24,637 nt of DNA, taken from NCBI GenBank assembly GCA_964483805.1, contig CAZADH010000062.1, forward strand, positions 1 through 24,637, read 5' to 3'. This document shows positions 7,703 through 15,792 of the stretch, one piece after another; within the stretch, counting starts at the first letter, position 1, and each line of letters begins with the position of its first letter. The position numbers were made by a program, and so were the translations under genes. This DNA is from CAZADH01 sp964483805 (GTDB lineage Bacteria; Muiribacteriota; Ozemobacteria; Ozemobacterales; Ozemobacteraceae). Under the pieces are notes generated by a model. The model worked only from the letters and a program-made list of their open reading frames with translations, had not been told where the DNA came from and did no database searches.

Positions 7703-9721
7703 ATGGGCGTCGTCAAAGAGATCAGCGGGCGGTGTCAGCGTTGTTACACGTGCATCCGCAATTGCCCGGTCAAGGCGATTGCGGTCGAGCGTGGCGACAC
7801 ACGCGTCATCGACGAACTCTGCATCAGTTGCGGCACCTGCGTGCGCTACTGCAGTCAGAAAGCCAAGCAGGTCGAGGCGCACGCCGACGAGGTTCTCGCG
7901 GCACTGGCCCGCAAAGATCGTGAAATCGTGGCGATGATCGCCCCGAGTTTTCCGGCGAGTTTTCATGACGTCAAGCAGAAGCAGGTGGTGGCGGCCTTGC
8001 GGCAACTTGGCTTCAGCAAGGTGATGGAAGTCGCGTATGGTGCCGAACTGGTTGCGCGGGATGCCAGTCGCATGCTGTCCGACCCCACGATCAAGAAGCC
8101 GATCATCTCGAGTTCGTGCCCGGCCGTGGTGGGGTTGATCGAGAAACATTTTCCTGAATTGATCCCGCATCTGGCGCGCACCGTCTCGCCGATGATCGCG
8201 CTTTGCCGCTACCTCGACAGCGTCGAAAAAGAGCGGTCGGTGCGGGTTTTCATCGGTCCGTGCATTGCGAAGAAGGAAGAGATCAAAGATCCGCAGTTGG
8301 CCGGTATCATCGATTTTGCCCTGACCTTCCGCGAGTTGAAGGCGATGTTCAAAGCGCGCAACATCGATGTGGCTGTGGCCCCACAAGAGCCCATGGATCC
8401 GCCCGCACCGGGCGATGGCCGGGTGTTTCCGCTGATGGGCGGCATTCTGAAAACCGCCGGTTTGGGTACGAACATTCTCGATCCGCACATTGCCATCATC
8501 GAAGGACGCGACGATACCCTCGAGTTCCTGCGCACCTTCACCGACAGCCAGCGCAAGGTCGACTTTCCCGACTTCATCGATATTCTTTTTTGCCGAGGTT
8601 GTATTGACGGCGTCGAAATCGACTCGCCACTGTCGCACCTCGAGCGCCAACGCAAAGTGGCCGATCTCGTGCGGGAGAGCCGCCATCTGAACCCTTCAGC
8701 GCTGCCCGAAATCGACGTGACGCGCACCTACTCCGACAAGAAGCGGCATCTTGCCGCGCCGAACGAGCAGGAACTGCGTGAGATCATGATGCTGTTTGGC
8801 AAATTTTCGGCCGACGACGAGCTGAACTGCGGTTCATGTGGTTATCCAACCTGCCGCGAAAAGGCCATTGCGGTGTTCCGTGGCTTCGCCGAGCCCGAGA
8901 TGTGCCTGCCGCAGATCATCAAGCAGCTCGAACGCACGTGTGAAGAACTGCAGCGGTCGCACGAAGACTTGACCAAGGCGCAGACCGATCTGGTTCAATC
9001 CGAGAAGATGGCGTCGCTCGGCCAGTTGTCGGCCGGTGTGGCCCACGAACTGAACAACCCCCTCGGCGGCATCCTGCTGTTTGCCAACATGCTGCGCGAC
9101 AAGCTGATGCAACTGGGGCGCGACGGTGTCTCGGAGGAACTCGACATCGTGGTGAAAGAGGCGACCCGGTGCCGCAACATCGTGCGCGGCCTGCTCGACT
9201 TCGCCCGCCAGAACAAACTGCAGAAGACGGCGGTTGGTCTTGCCGACCTGATCGGCGAGATCATCTCCGTTGAGCGGCGGGCGTTGCCCGAGAACGTCAA
9301 ACTGATCGCCGAGATCGACCCGCTTCTGCCGCAGTGCTTCATCGACCCGGTCCAGATTCGTCAGGCACTGACCAACATCGTGCGCAACGGGGTCGAGGCG
9401 ATGGCCGATGCCGGCGGCACTTTGTCGATCAAGGCGCGCGTCTGCATTGGGCACCAGAACGTCGAGATGACCATCAGCGATACGGGGCCCGGGATCCCCG
9501 AGGAGAACATCAAAAAGCTGTTCACGCCGTTCTACACCACCAAAGGGGTCGGGCGCGGGACCGGTCTCGGCCTGGCCATTACCTACGGCATCATCAAAAT
9601 GCACAAGGGTACGGTCCGCGTCGAGAGCGCGGTCGGCAAAGGATCGTCGTTTGTCATCAACCTGCCGATCGACGACGAGGGCCGGTCGTTGGGCGGCGGC
9701 CGCGAATTGATCGGCGGATGA
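7703..9721 (+). CDS. Hydrogenase-like sensor histidine kinase (HydS-type H-domain fused to HisKA/HATPase)
   Basis: 672 residues. The N-terminus has two 4Fe-4S ferredoxin motifs (CQRCYTCIRNC, CISCGTCVRYC). Residues about 75-355 are an [FeFe]-hydrogenase large-subunit C-terminal domain, with motif 1 altered to SSSCPAVV (C139), motif 2 GPCIAKKEE (C187), and motif 3 shortened to LFCRGCIDG (C297, C300) instead of CPGGC. A small four-Cys Fe-S domain (NCGSCGYPTC, then C) follows, then a coiled-coil-like linker and a histidine kinase: H448 in VAHELNNPLGG, N box NIVRNGVEAM, DTGPGIP, FTPFYTTK and GTGLGLAI. There are no membrane segments or PAS domain. Relay Cys is Ser and motif 3 lacks one residue, so catalysis is unlikely; a cytosolic H2 or redox sensor controlling kinase activity is the best inference. 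The start at 7703 has no clear ribosome site. Response regulators follow. Confidence 0.9.
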   Translation: MGVVKEISGRCQRCYTCIRNCPVKAIAVERGDTRVIDELCISCGTCVRYCSQKAKQVEAHADEVLAALARKDREIVAMIAPSFPASFHDVKQKQVVAALRQLGFSKVMEVAYGAELVARDASRMLSDPTIKKPIISSSCPAVVGLIEKHFPELIPHLARTVSPMIALCRYLDSVEKERSVRVFIGPCIAKKEEIKDPQLAGIIDFALTFRELKAMFKARNIDVAVAPQEPMDPPAPGDGRVFPLMGGILKTAGLGTNILDPHIAIIEGRDDTLEFLRTFTDSQRKVDFPDFIDILFCRGCIDGVEIDSPLSHLERQRKVADLVRESRHLNPSALPEIDVTRTYSDKKRHLAAPNEQELREIMMLFGKFSADDELNCGSCGYPTCREKAIAVFRGFAEPEMCLPQIIKQLERTCEELQRSHEDLTKAQTDLVQSEKMASLGQLSAGVAHELNNPLGGILLFANMLRDKLMQLGRDGVSEELDIVVKEATRCRNIVRGLLDFARQNKLQKTAVGLADLIGEIISVERRALPENVKLIAEIDPLLPQCFIDPVQIRQALTNIVRNGVEAMADAGGTLSIKARVCIGHQNVEMTISDTGPGIPEENIKKLFTPFYTTKGVGRGTGLGLAITYGIIKMHKGTVRVESAVGKGSSFVINLPIDDEGRSLGGGRELIGG

Positions 9722-9795
9722 CGATGGTCGGTAATGCGTTTGTGTTGGTCGCAATCGCGGCGGTATCATGGCGGTGCGACACAGGGTTGTTGTGA
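9718..9795 (+). CDS. Possible 25-residue hydrophobic peptide
   Basis: An ATG overlaps the kinase stop in an ATGA arrangement and opens a 25-codon frame (MTMVGNAFVLVAIAAVSW, then a short polar tail). It is hydrophobic enough for a small membrane peptide. GGCGG-type bases upstream could pass as a ribosome site. There is no homology I recognise, and an ORF this short easily arises by chance in GC-rich DNA. Confidence 0.15.
   Translation: MTMVGNAFVLVAIAAVSWRCDTGLL
9740..9769 (+). promoter_or_regulatory. Possible promoter before the response regulator
   Basis: TTGTGT (9740-9745), an 18-nt spacer and TATCAT (9764-9769). The -10 context GGTATCATGG is identical to the one before the gene at 19027. 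The -35 box is poor. It would let the two downstream regulators be expressed separately from the hydrogenase genes. Confidence 0.3.
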
Positions 9796-9866
9796 ATTTC
9801 GGCCTCGTGTCGATCGATGCCCGTGGGGCGACGGTCGGCACGAAGTCATGGAACAGGAGATAAACC

Positions 9867-10289
9867 ATGGCCAAGAAGATCCTGATGATCGATGACGACG
9901 TTGATTTCGTGGCGATTCAGAGCGAGATCCTCGAAAGTGCGGGGTTCTCGGTGACGGCCTGCCACAGTTCGGCCGAGGGGCTCGAGATGGTCACCAAGGG
10001 GCCGCCGCCCGACCTGATCATCGTCGATCTCATGATGGAACGCGACGACTCCGGGTTCACGTTCTGTCACGCGGTGAAACGCAATCCCAAGACCGCGAAG
10101 ATTCCGGTGTTGATGTTGACCGCGGTGGCGCGTGACCGTTCGATCGGGTTCGATCTGAAGTCGCCGCAGGCGCGCGATTGGATCAAGGCCGACGATTTCG
10201 CCGACAAACCGATTCGCAAAGAGACGCTGTTGGCCAAGGTCCATCATCTGCTGGGCGAGCCGGCCGAAGACAACGCCGGCAAGCACTGA
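9867..10289 (+). CDS. Single-domain response regulator (receiver only)
   Basis: 140 residues, one CheY-like receiver domain and no output domain. The acidic pocket is D9-D10-D11 (MIDDD), the phosphoacceptor is D54 (LIIVDLMM), the switch Thr is T85 (VLMLTAV) and the conserved Lys is K114 (FADKPIR). An MMERDDSG insertion follows the phosphoacceptor. AGGAGA at 9855-9860 lies 6 nt before the ATG. It sits between the hydrogenase-like kinase and a receiver-containing kinase, so it could carry phosphate between them or act by protein-protein contact. It is not a transcription factor by itself. Confidence 0.9.
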   Translation: MAKKILMIDDDVDFVAIQSEILESAGFSVTACHSSAEGLEMVTKGPPPDLIIVDLMMERDDSGFTFCHAVKRNPKTAKIPVLMLTAVARDRSIGFDLKSPQARDWIKADDFADKPIRKETLLAKVHHLLGEPAEDNAGKH

Positions 10290-10312
10290 GCGCAAGCGTG
10301 GACCCGAATACG

Positions 10313-11881
10313 ATGCAACCCCCGACCGGATCTGGTGCGCCTGGGTCCGGGACGGGCGGTGGCGCGTCGGCGCCGGCCGGGCAGAAGCCCAGCGCCTATT
10401 TGATTCCGCGCGCCCGCATTCTCGTCGCCGACGACGAGAGTTCGATCCGGCTTGGTGTTGACAAAGTATTGACGGGCGAGGGCCACATGGTCACCGCCGT
10501 CGAAGACGGTGTTGCCGCCTTGAAAGCCTACGAGGCGCAACCGTTCGATCTGGTGCTGCTCGACCTGCAGATGCCGGGCATCGACGGGCTGTCGTTGCTG
10601 CCGCAGATTCGCGAGCTCGACCCGCTGGCGGTGATGGTGATGATCACCGGTTATGCAAGTTTCGAGACCGCCGTCAAGGCGATTCAAGACGGCGCCTACG
10701 ACTACATGCCCAAGCCGTTCACCCCGAACGAGCTGAAGATCGTGGTGCGGCGCGGGCTCGAACGTCGCTATTACAGTCTGCAGCACGCCCGGCTCAAGGC
10801 TGAACAGGAGCGCTGGTTGCGCGATCTGGCGGTCGAGCAGAGCCGCACGCGCACCATCGTGTCGGCGATGGCCGACGCGCTCATGGTCATCAACGCCGCG
10901 CGCGAACTGGTGTTGTTCAACCCGGCGGCGCGACGGTTTCTGCAAGACGGTGAGTTGATCGGGCGGCCGTTGGTCGAGGTGACGGCGCTGCCGCAGGTCA
11001 ACGAGGCCGTCGAAACGGCGCTGTCGCGTCTGACCGGCACGGTGAAGGCCGTGTCGCTCGAGGTCAACGACCCCGACAAGCAGCAGACGTTCCTGATGAA
11101 CGCCGCCGGTATCCCCGATGAGCGCGACCCTGCCGGCCCGTTCCGCGGCACGGTGCTGGTGTTTGCCGATATCACCCCGCAGAAAGACCTCGAGCGCACC
11201 AAGTCGCGGTTCGTCTCGGTGGTGGCGCACGAGCTGAAGGCGCCGGTCGCGGCGATCGAAGGGTATCTCGAGCTGATCGTCGGCGACCTCGACGAGTCGC
11301 AGGCGCAATACCGCCAAAAACTCGAGCGGTGTCGTGACCGGGCTCAGTTGCTGCAGCGGCTGATCCGCGAATTGCTCGATCTGTCACGCATTGAACAGGG
11401 CGTGATCGAGCGCAACGTCGAGGTGCTCGACCCGGTGGCGGTGTTGCGCGACACCATCGAGTTCCACCAGCAGGATGCAGTCAAGCGCAACGTCACCGTG
11501 GTCATCGAAGAGACCGATGATGCCAAGGGTGTGCGGGTCCGCGCCGATCGCGACGAGCTGGCGCGCATTTTCACCAACCTGATCAGCAACGGCATCAAAT
11601 ACAACCGCGAGGGCGGCCGCCTGACCATCGGCAGTTCACTGGCCGGTGATTGCTGGCGCGTCACTGTGGCCGACACCGGCATCGGCATCCCTGAGCAATA
11701 CATTCGCAATATCGGTGACGAGTTCTTCCGGGTCAAGAGTTCCGAGACCGCGAAGATCTCGGGAACCGGCCTGGGCATGGCCATCGTCAAGCGCACGCTC
11801 AAGTTCTACCATGCGCGTTTCGACGTCGCGTCGGTCAAGGGCGAGGGGACGACCTTCACCATCCACTGGCCGCGGGAGTAA
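10313..11881 (+). CDS. Receiver-PAS-histidine kinase
   Basis: About 522 residues from ATG 10313; an in-frame GTG at 10298 would add five residues and neither has a strong ribosome site. The N-terminus is a Pro/Gly/Ser-rich low-complexity stretch. A receiver domain follows, with D40-D41, phosphoacceptor D84 (LLDLQMPG), T112 (MITGYAS) and K134 (YMPKPF). A short linker helix leads to a PAS-like domain (about 180-290: MADALMVINAARELVLFNPAARRFL, split here only in description), then a kinase with H306 in VAHELKAPVAAIEG, NLISNGIKYN, DTGIGIP, FFRVKSS and GTGLGMAIV. The order receiver first, kinase last is that of kinases whose activity is set by an upstream phosphorelay. It starts 23 nt after the lone receiver, so the two are probably co-transcribed. 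No membrane segments. Its own output partner is not in the window. Confidence 0.9.
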   Translation: MQPPTGSGAPGSGTGGGASAPAGQKPSAYLIPRARILVADDESSIRLGVDKVLTGEGHMVTAVEDGVAALKAYEAQPFDLVLLDLQMPGIDGLSLLPQIRELDPLAVMVMITGYASFETAVKAIQDGAYDYMPKPFTPNELKIVVRRGLERRYYSLQHARLKAEQERWLRDLAVEQSRTRTIVSAMADALMVINAARELVLFNPAARRFLQDGELIGRPLVEVTALPQVNEAVETALSRLTGTVKAVSLEVNDPDKQQTFLMNAAGIPDERDPAGPFRGTVLVFADITPQKDLERTKSRFVSVVAHELKAPVAAIEGYLELIVGDLDESQAQYRQKLERCRDRAQLLQRLIRELLDLSRIEQGVIERNVEVLDPVAVLRDTIEFHQQDAVKRNVTVVIEETDDAKGVRVRADRDELARIFTNLISNGIKYNREGGRLTIGSSLAGDCWRVTVADTGIGIPEQYIRNIGDEFFRVKSSETAKISGTGLGMAIVKRTLKFYHARFDVASVKGEGTTFTIHWPRE

Positions 11882-11895
11882 CGCAGGGATTATCG

Positions 11896-11917
11896 CCGCC
11901 GCCGACGATGGCGGCGG
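11896..11917. terminator. GC hairpin between convergent genes
   Basis: An 8-bp all-GC stem (CCGCCGCC with GGCGGCGG) and a 6-nt loop lie in the 42-bp gap between the kinase and the convergent phosphofructokinase. There is no T-run on either strand, so it may only slow polymerase or be chance in a GC-rich gap. Confidence 0.3.
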
Positions 11918-11923
11918 GCGAAC

Positions 11924-13246
11924 TCAGACCCCGAACCAGTCGTTCTGCCGGGTGGCGCTGAGCACGCCGTTCCACAGCGCGCCGTCGAGGTCGATCTTGC
12001 GTCGTTCCTGCGTGGCGAGCGGAATCGGCACGTGCGTGAAGTAGTTGTTCCAATGGCCGATGACCATGTTGGTCTTGCCGGCCATGCCGGCGTGCACGGC
12101 ATTCTCGGCCAGTTGCAGGCAGAAGATCGCGTCGGACGAGATCGCTTTCACGCTGCGGATCTGGTAACTCGGATCGAGGTACTTCATCGAGGCCTCGACG
12201 CCCTTGCCCTTGAAATGCGCCGCAATGCGGTCGCGCAACAACGTGCCGATGTCGTGTTTGAGCACGTTGCCCGAAGCGTCTTTCTGGGAGGCGCCGGCGA
12301 AGAGACTCTGGCCGGCGCCCTCGGCGACGACGATGACGGCGTGGCGGTGTTTCTCGAGACACCGTTCGAGAGCGCGCAACAGCCCGTGCTCGCCGTCGAG
12401 TTGCAGGTCGATTTCGGGCACGAGGCAGAAGTCGACGACCGAGTTGGCGATGGTGGCCGCCGCGGCAATGAAGCCCGAGTCACGACCCATGAGCTTGACG
12501 ATGCCGATGCCGTAGTCGGCGCCCTCCGCCTCGTTGTGGGCGCAGGTGATCACCTCATACGCTGTATGCACGGCGGTCTCGTAACCGAATGTCTTTTCGA
12601 CGAAACTCAGGTCGTTGTCGATGGTCTTGGGAATGCCGACGACGCTGATCTTGTGTTGCCGGCGCTTGACCTCGGTGGCGATGTCGCGGGCGCCGCGCAG
12701 GGTGCCGTCGCCGCCGATGCAGAACAGCAGATTGATGTTCATGCGCTCGAGGGTGTCGACCATGATCGGTTCCGGTTGGTTGCCGCGGGAAGATGCGAGA
12801 ATGGTGCCGCCCTCCTCATGGATCTCGTCGACCACTGCCGGATCGAGGTGCAGCGGGCTGTGCCCGTATTTCGGGTTCAACCCCTGGTAGCCGTAGCGGA
12901 TGCCGTAGATGGTCTTGACGTGGTAATCGTGGTACAACGTATTTACAAGACCTTTGATCACGTTGTTGAGCCCCGGGCACAGGCCACCGCAGGTGATGAT
13001 GCCGGCGTGGGTCCAGGCCGGATCGTGAAAGATCGCCTTGCGCGGACCGGCTTTCTGCAAGGCCGGGAAGCTCTTGGCTTCGGCCAGCAACCGCCGGATG
13101 TTCTTCACCTGGCTCGGAAACGCAATCTGCTCGTCGTCGTCGACGAACTGCCGACCCCGCACCGGGGAATCGATGCCGGTCTTGCCGAGCGACTCGATGG
13201 TGAAATCGAAGTTGTCGGGATTGTTCAGAACGTTGGCATAGATCAT
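11924..13246 (-). CDS. pfk: 6-phosphofructokinase, plant/trypanosome-like ATP type
   Basis: 440 residues, phosphofructokinase fold. Motifs: ITCGGLCPGLNNVI near the N-terminus, IRYGYQGL, the nucleotide loop CIGGDGTLRGA, the catalytic loop PKTIDNDLSF, and LMGRDSGFIA. A Gly follows GGD (GGDGT), which indicates ATP, while Lys precedes TIDND as in PPi enzymes. This Gly/Lys combination is known from plant and trypanosomatid ATP-dependent enzymes and related bacterial ones, so ATP use is likely but not certain. It phosphorylates fructose 6-phosphate in glycolysis, supplying NADH that the neighbouring hydrogenase could reoxidise; that link is inference. The roughly 70-residue N-terminal extension before the fold is usual for this long type. 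The start is secured by GGGGGAGGAG just upstream. It faces the sensor kinase tail-to-tail. Confidence 0.93.
   Translation of the reverse strand: MIYANVLNNPDNFDFTIESLGKTGIDSPVRGRQFVDDDEQIAFPSQVKNIRRLLAEAKSFPALQKAGPRKAIFHDPAWTHAGIITCGGLCPGLNNVIKGLVNTLYHDYHVKTIYGIRYGYQGLNPKYGHSPLHLDPAVVDEIHEEGGTILASSRGNQPEPIMVDTLERMNINLLFCIGGDGTLRGARDIATEVKRRQHKISVVGIPKTIDNDLSFVEKTFGYETAVHTAYEVITCAHNEAEGADYGIGIVKLMGRDSGFIAAAATIANSVVDFCLVPEIDLQLDGEHGLLRALERCLEKHRHAVIVVAEGAGQSLFAGASQKDASGNVLKHDIGTLLRDRIAAHFKGKGVEASMKYLDPSYQIRSVKAISSDAIFCLQLAENAVHAGMAGKTNMVIGHWNNYFTHVPIPLATQERRKIDLDGALWNGVLSATRQNDWFGV
12933..12943 (+). repeat. TACAAYGTATT motif copy 2
   Basis: TACAACGTATT, antisense within the phosphofructokinase coding sequence, directly followed by TACAAG. 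Confidence 0.6.
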
Positions 13247-13331
13247 GGTGACTCCTCCCCCATCGCATGAGCTGCTGCGACCGGCATTGCCCGCCGCGGT
13301 TGTCTTCCCCGGTCGAACCCACCGTCGCCCA

Positions 13332-13337
13332 GGATAG
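13332..13337 (-). promoter_or_regulatory. Possible -10 element of the phosphofructokinase gene
   Basis: The minus strand reads GTGC-TATCCT about 85 nt before the start codon. It shares GTGCTATC with the element before the rhomboid gene. No convincing -35 box. Confidence 0.25.
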
Positions 13338-13356
13338 CACAGGTCGCGGGTCCGGC

Positions 13357-13385
13357 TTGCTTTTTCGCGATCCGTGGCTTATTTT
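13357..13385 (+). promoter_or_regulatory. Candidate promoter of the DUF1858-dxs unit
   Basis: TTGCTT (13357-13362), a 17-nt spacer and TATTTT (13380-13385), 74 nt before the DUF1858 start. Matches to consensus are moderate, but this is the only AT-rich block in a 213-bp divergent intergenic region. Confidence 0.35.
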
Positions 13386-13391
13386 AAGCCA
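13375..13391. repeat. 7-bp inverted repeat overlapping the candidate -10
   Basis: TGGCTTATTTTAAGCCA: arms of 7 bp around TTT, perfectly symmetrical. It overlaps the proposed -10 hexamer, where a repressor operator would be effective. No regulator is identified. Confidence 0.4.
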
Positions 13392-13459
13392 ACGACCGGG
13401 CGCCGCCCGGTTTGTCTGCAATTGGGCCGGCCAGCGCCGACCAAAGGAGTGTTACCGAC

Positions 13460-13657
13460 ATGAACATCACTGGCGAAATGACCATCGCCCAGGTTTTGAA
13501 AGCCAATCCCGACGCCGCGAAGATTCTGGCCCGCCATGGCATGCATTGCATCGGCTGTTCGGTGGCGGCCGGCGAGAGCATTGCCGAGGCCGCGCAGGTT
13601 CACGGCATCGACGTGAACAAGCTGCTGCAAGATCTGAACGCCCAGGTTGCATCCTGA
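13460..13657 (+). CDS. DUF1858 domain protein
   Basis: A 65-residue cytosolic protein matching the DUF1858 family (related to the N-terminal domain of ScdA/RIC-type proteins). The recognisable core is TIAQVLKANPDAAKILARHG followed by CIGCSVAAGESIAEAAQVHGID. The CxxC pair (C-I-G-C) is typical and may bind a metal or act in redox chemistry; the family role is not settled. AAAGGAG at 13443-13449 supports ATG 13460. It is 89 nt upstream of dxs on the same strand and probably shares its transcript. Confidence 0.85.
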   Translation: MNITGEMTIAQVLKANPDAAKILARHGMHCIGCSVAAGESIAEAAQVHGIDVNKLLQDLNAQVAS

Positions 13658-13746
13658 GTTCGCGTCGGTTGGCGCAGTGCGGTCGCGGTCTTCCGGCCGT
13701 GCCCTCGAGCGCTGCGTGACTGCGCTGCCGAGCCAGAGAACAGTGC

Positions 13747-15642
13747 ATGCTTGACCGCATCCGGTCGCCCAAGGATCTGCGTGGGTTGTCGCGCGAGCAG
13801 TTGATGACGTTGTCGGGCGAGATCCGCCAGCGCATCATCGAGGTGGTCTCGAAAAACGGCGGCCACCTGGCCAGCAACCTTGGGGTCGTCGAACTGACGC
13901 TGCTCTTGCACCGCGTCTTCGATTCCCCGCGTGACAAGATCATCTTCGACGTCGGCCATCAGAGCTACGTTCATAAAATCATCACCGGGCGCCTCGACCG
14001 CTTTCACACGCTGCGCCAGTTGCACGGCATCAGCGGTTTCCCCAAGCGCAGCGAGAGCCCGCACGATGCGTTCGACACCGGGCACAGTTCGACCTCGCTC
14101 TCGGCCGGCCTCGGCATGGCGATTGCGCGCGACCTGTTCAACCGCAACAACCGGGTGGTCGCCGTCATCGGCGATGGCGCCATGACCAACGGCATGGTCT
14201 GGGAAGCCCTCAACCACGCGGGTCAGCTCAACAAAGATTTCGTCGTGGTCCTCAACGACAACGAGATGTCGATCTCGCCCAACGTTGGTGCGCTGTCGCG
14301 TTACCTCAACAAGGTGCGCATGGAACCGTTCTTCAGCACGCCGAAAGATTATCTCGAATACGTGGTCAAACAGATCCCCGGTCTCGGGTCGCGCCTGTTC
14401 TATATTCTGTCGCGTCTCGAAGGGGTACTCAAATACCTGCTGATTCCCGGGGTCGTTTTCGAAGAACTGGGTTTCAAATACATCGGGCCGGTCGACGTGG
14501 CCGATCTCGAGCAGGTCGAGCGGGCGCTGGTCTTTGCGCGCCAACGGCGCGGGCCGGTCATCGTCCACGTGCTCACCCGCAAGGGTGCCGGTTACAAACC
14601 GGCTCAGGAAGACCTGCCGCATTTTCACGGGGTCGGCCCCTTCGAAATCACCACCGGGCAGGTCAAGAACCAGCCGTCGCCGCCGACCTACACGGCGACG
14701 TTCGGCAAAACCCTGACCGAAATGGCGGTGACCGATCAGCGTGTGGTTGGGATCACCGCGGCGATGAAGGAAGGCACGGGCCTGGCCGAGTTTGCCACCC
14801 GGTTCCCCGACCGGTTCTTCGACGTCGGCATTGCCGAGTCGCATGCCGTCACGGTCGCCGCCGGCATGGCCGTCGAGGGGTTGCGCCCGTTCATTGGCAT
14901 CTACTCGACCTTCCTGCAACGGTCGATCGATCAGGTCATCCACGATGTCGCCCTGATGAATCTGCCGGTGACGTTCTGTCTCGACCGCGCCGGACTCGTC
15001 GGCGAGGATGGTCCGACCCATCACGGAGTCTTTGATATCCCGTATCTTCGCATGATTCCAAACCTCATCTGCATGGCCCCGCGTGATGAGTTCGAGTTGC
15101 CGGCGATGATGCGTTTCGCTCTCGAGCAGAAGGGGCCGGTGGCCATTCGTTATCCGCGCGGTGCCGGGGTCGGTGCGCGGGTGGCGCCGCCGTTGGCGCC
15201 GCTGGTGTTGGGGCGGTCCGAGGTGTTGCGCGAGGGCAACGATGCCGTGGTCTGGGCGGTTGGCAACACGCTGCATCCGGCGCTGGTGGCGGCGGAGCGG
15301 CTGGCGGCAGCGGGCATGCAACTGACGGTCATCAACCCGCGGTTCATCAAACCGCTCGATTTGCGTATGCTCGAAGCCCAGTTGTTGCGGCGCTTGCCGA
15401 TGATCAGTTGTGAAGAAGGCGCCCTTGCCGGTGGGTTCGGCAGCATGCTGCTCGAAGCGGCCCACGATCTTGGGCAGGCGCCGACGATGCTGCGGATCGG
15501 CCTGCCCGATCAGTTCGCCACACAGGGGACGCCGGCGCAGTTGCGCGCGCTCTATCGGCTCGATGCCGGCGGAATCACCGAACAGATTCGCGAGTTTCTC
15601 ACCGCCCGCGCTGCGTCACCGCGTCGCATCGCCGCGGTCTGA
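13747..15642 (+). CDS. dxs: 1-deoxy-D-xylulose-5-phosphate synthase
   Basis: 631 residues, the normal DXS length. It condenses pyruvate and glyceraldehyde 3-phosphate to DXP, the first step of the MEP isoprenoid pathway and a source for thiamine and pyridoxal phosphate. The thiamine diphosphate domain shows GGHLASNLGVVELT, FDVGHQSYVHKIITGR, FDTGHSSTSLSAGLGMA and the cofactor motif VIGDGAMTNGMVWEALNHAG. The transketolase pyrimidine domain shows DVGIAESHAVTVAAGMA and DRAGLVGEDGPTHHG, and a transketolase C-domain ends the protein. All expected segments are present without frameshift. The ribosome site is weak (GAGA). The gene lies between DUF1858 and tlyA; other MEP genes are absent from the window. 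Confidence 0.97.
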   Translation: MLDRIRSPKDLRGLSREQLMTLSGEIRQRIIEVVSKNGGHLASNLGVVELTLLLHRVFDSPRDKIIFDVGHQSYVHKIITGRLDRFHTLRQLHGISGFPKRSESPHDAFDTGHSSTSLSAGLGMAIARDLFNRNNRVVAVIGDGAMTNGMVWEALNHAGQLNKDFVVVLNDNEMSISPNVGALSRYLNKVRMEPFFSTPKDYLEYVVKQIPGLGSRLFYILSRLEGVLKYLLIPGVVFEELGFKYIGPVDVADLEQVERALVFARQRRGPVIVHVLTRKGAGYKPAQEDLPHFHGVGPFEITTGQVKNQPSPPTYTATFGKTLTEMAVTDQRVVGITAAMKEGTGLAEFATRFPDRFFDVGIAESHAVTVAAGMAVEGLRPFIGIYSTFLQRSIDQVIHDVALMNLPVTFCLDRAGLVGEDGPTHHGVFDIPYLRMIPNLICMAPRDEFELPAMMRFALEQKGPVAIRYPRGAGVGARVAPPLAPLVLGRSEVLREGNDAVVWAVGNTLHPALVAAERLAAAGMQLTVINPRFIKPLDLRMLEAQLLRRLPMISCEEGALAGGFGSMLLEAAHDLGQAPTMLRIGLPDQFATQGTPAQLRALYRLDAGGITEQIREFLTARAASPRRIAAV

Positions 15643-15692
15643 GCCGCCCGCACACGATGTGCGCAGTGCCCCGGAATGCGCGCTGTGGCCGG

Positions 15693-15721
15693 TTGCTGCC
15701 GGTGCGGCAAAGACATACAAT
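15693..15721 (+). promoter_or_regulatory. Candidate promoter of the tlyA unit
   Basis: TTGCTG (15693-15698), a 17-nt spacer and TACAAT (15716-15721, five of six). It lies about 70 nt before the tlyA start. The -10 is embedded in the symmetrical sequence ACATA-CAA-TATGT (15713-15725). Confidence 0.4.
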
Positions 15722-15792
15722 ATGTTGACGATGTGCATCCGTTTTCTTGATGCCGCTTTGCCTGGGCGCGGGTTGGCGAAGGGTGGTGCCGG

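Noticed and set aside
11896..11917. Hairpin between kinase and phosphofructokinase as a firm bidirectional terminator
   Set aside because: No T-run on either strand; kept only as a low-confidence feature.
12032..13270. A 412-codon plus-strand ORF opposite phosphofructokinase
   Set aside because: Shadow frame; phosphofructokinase has a strong ribosome site and all catalytic motifs.
13600..15465. A 621-codon minus-strand ORF opposite dxs
   Set aside because: Composition-driven shadow; dxs in the other strand has every family motif.
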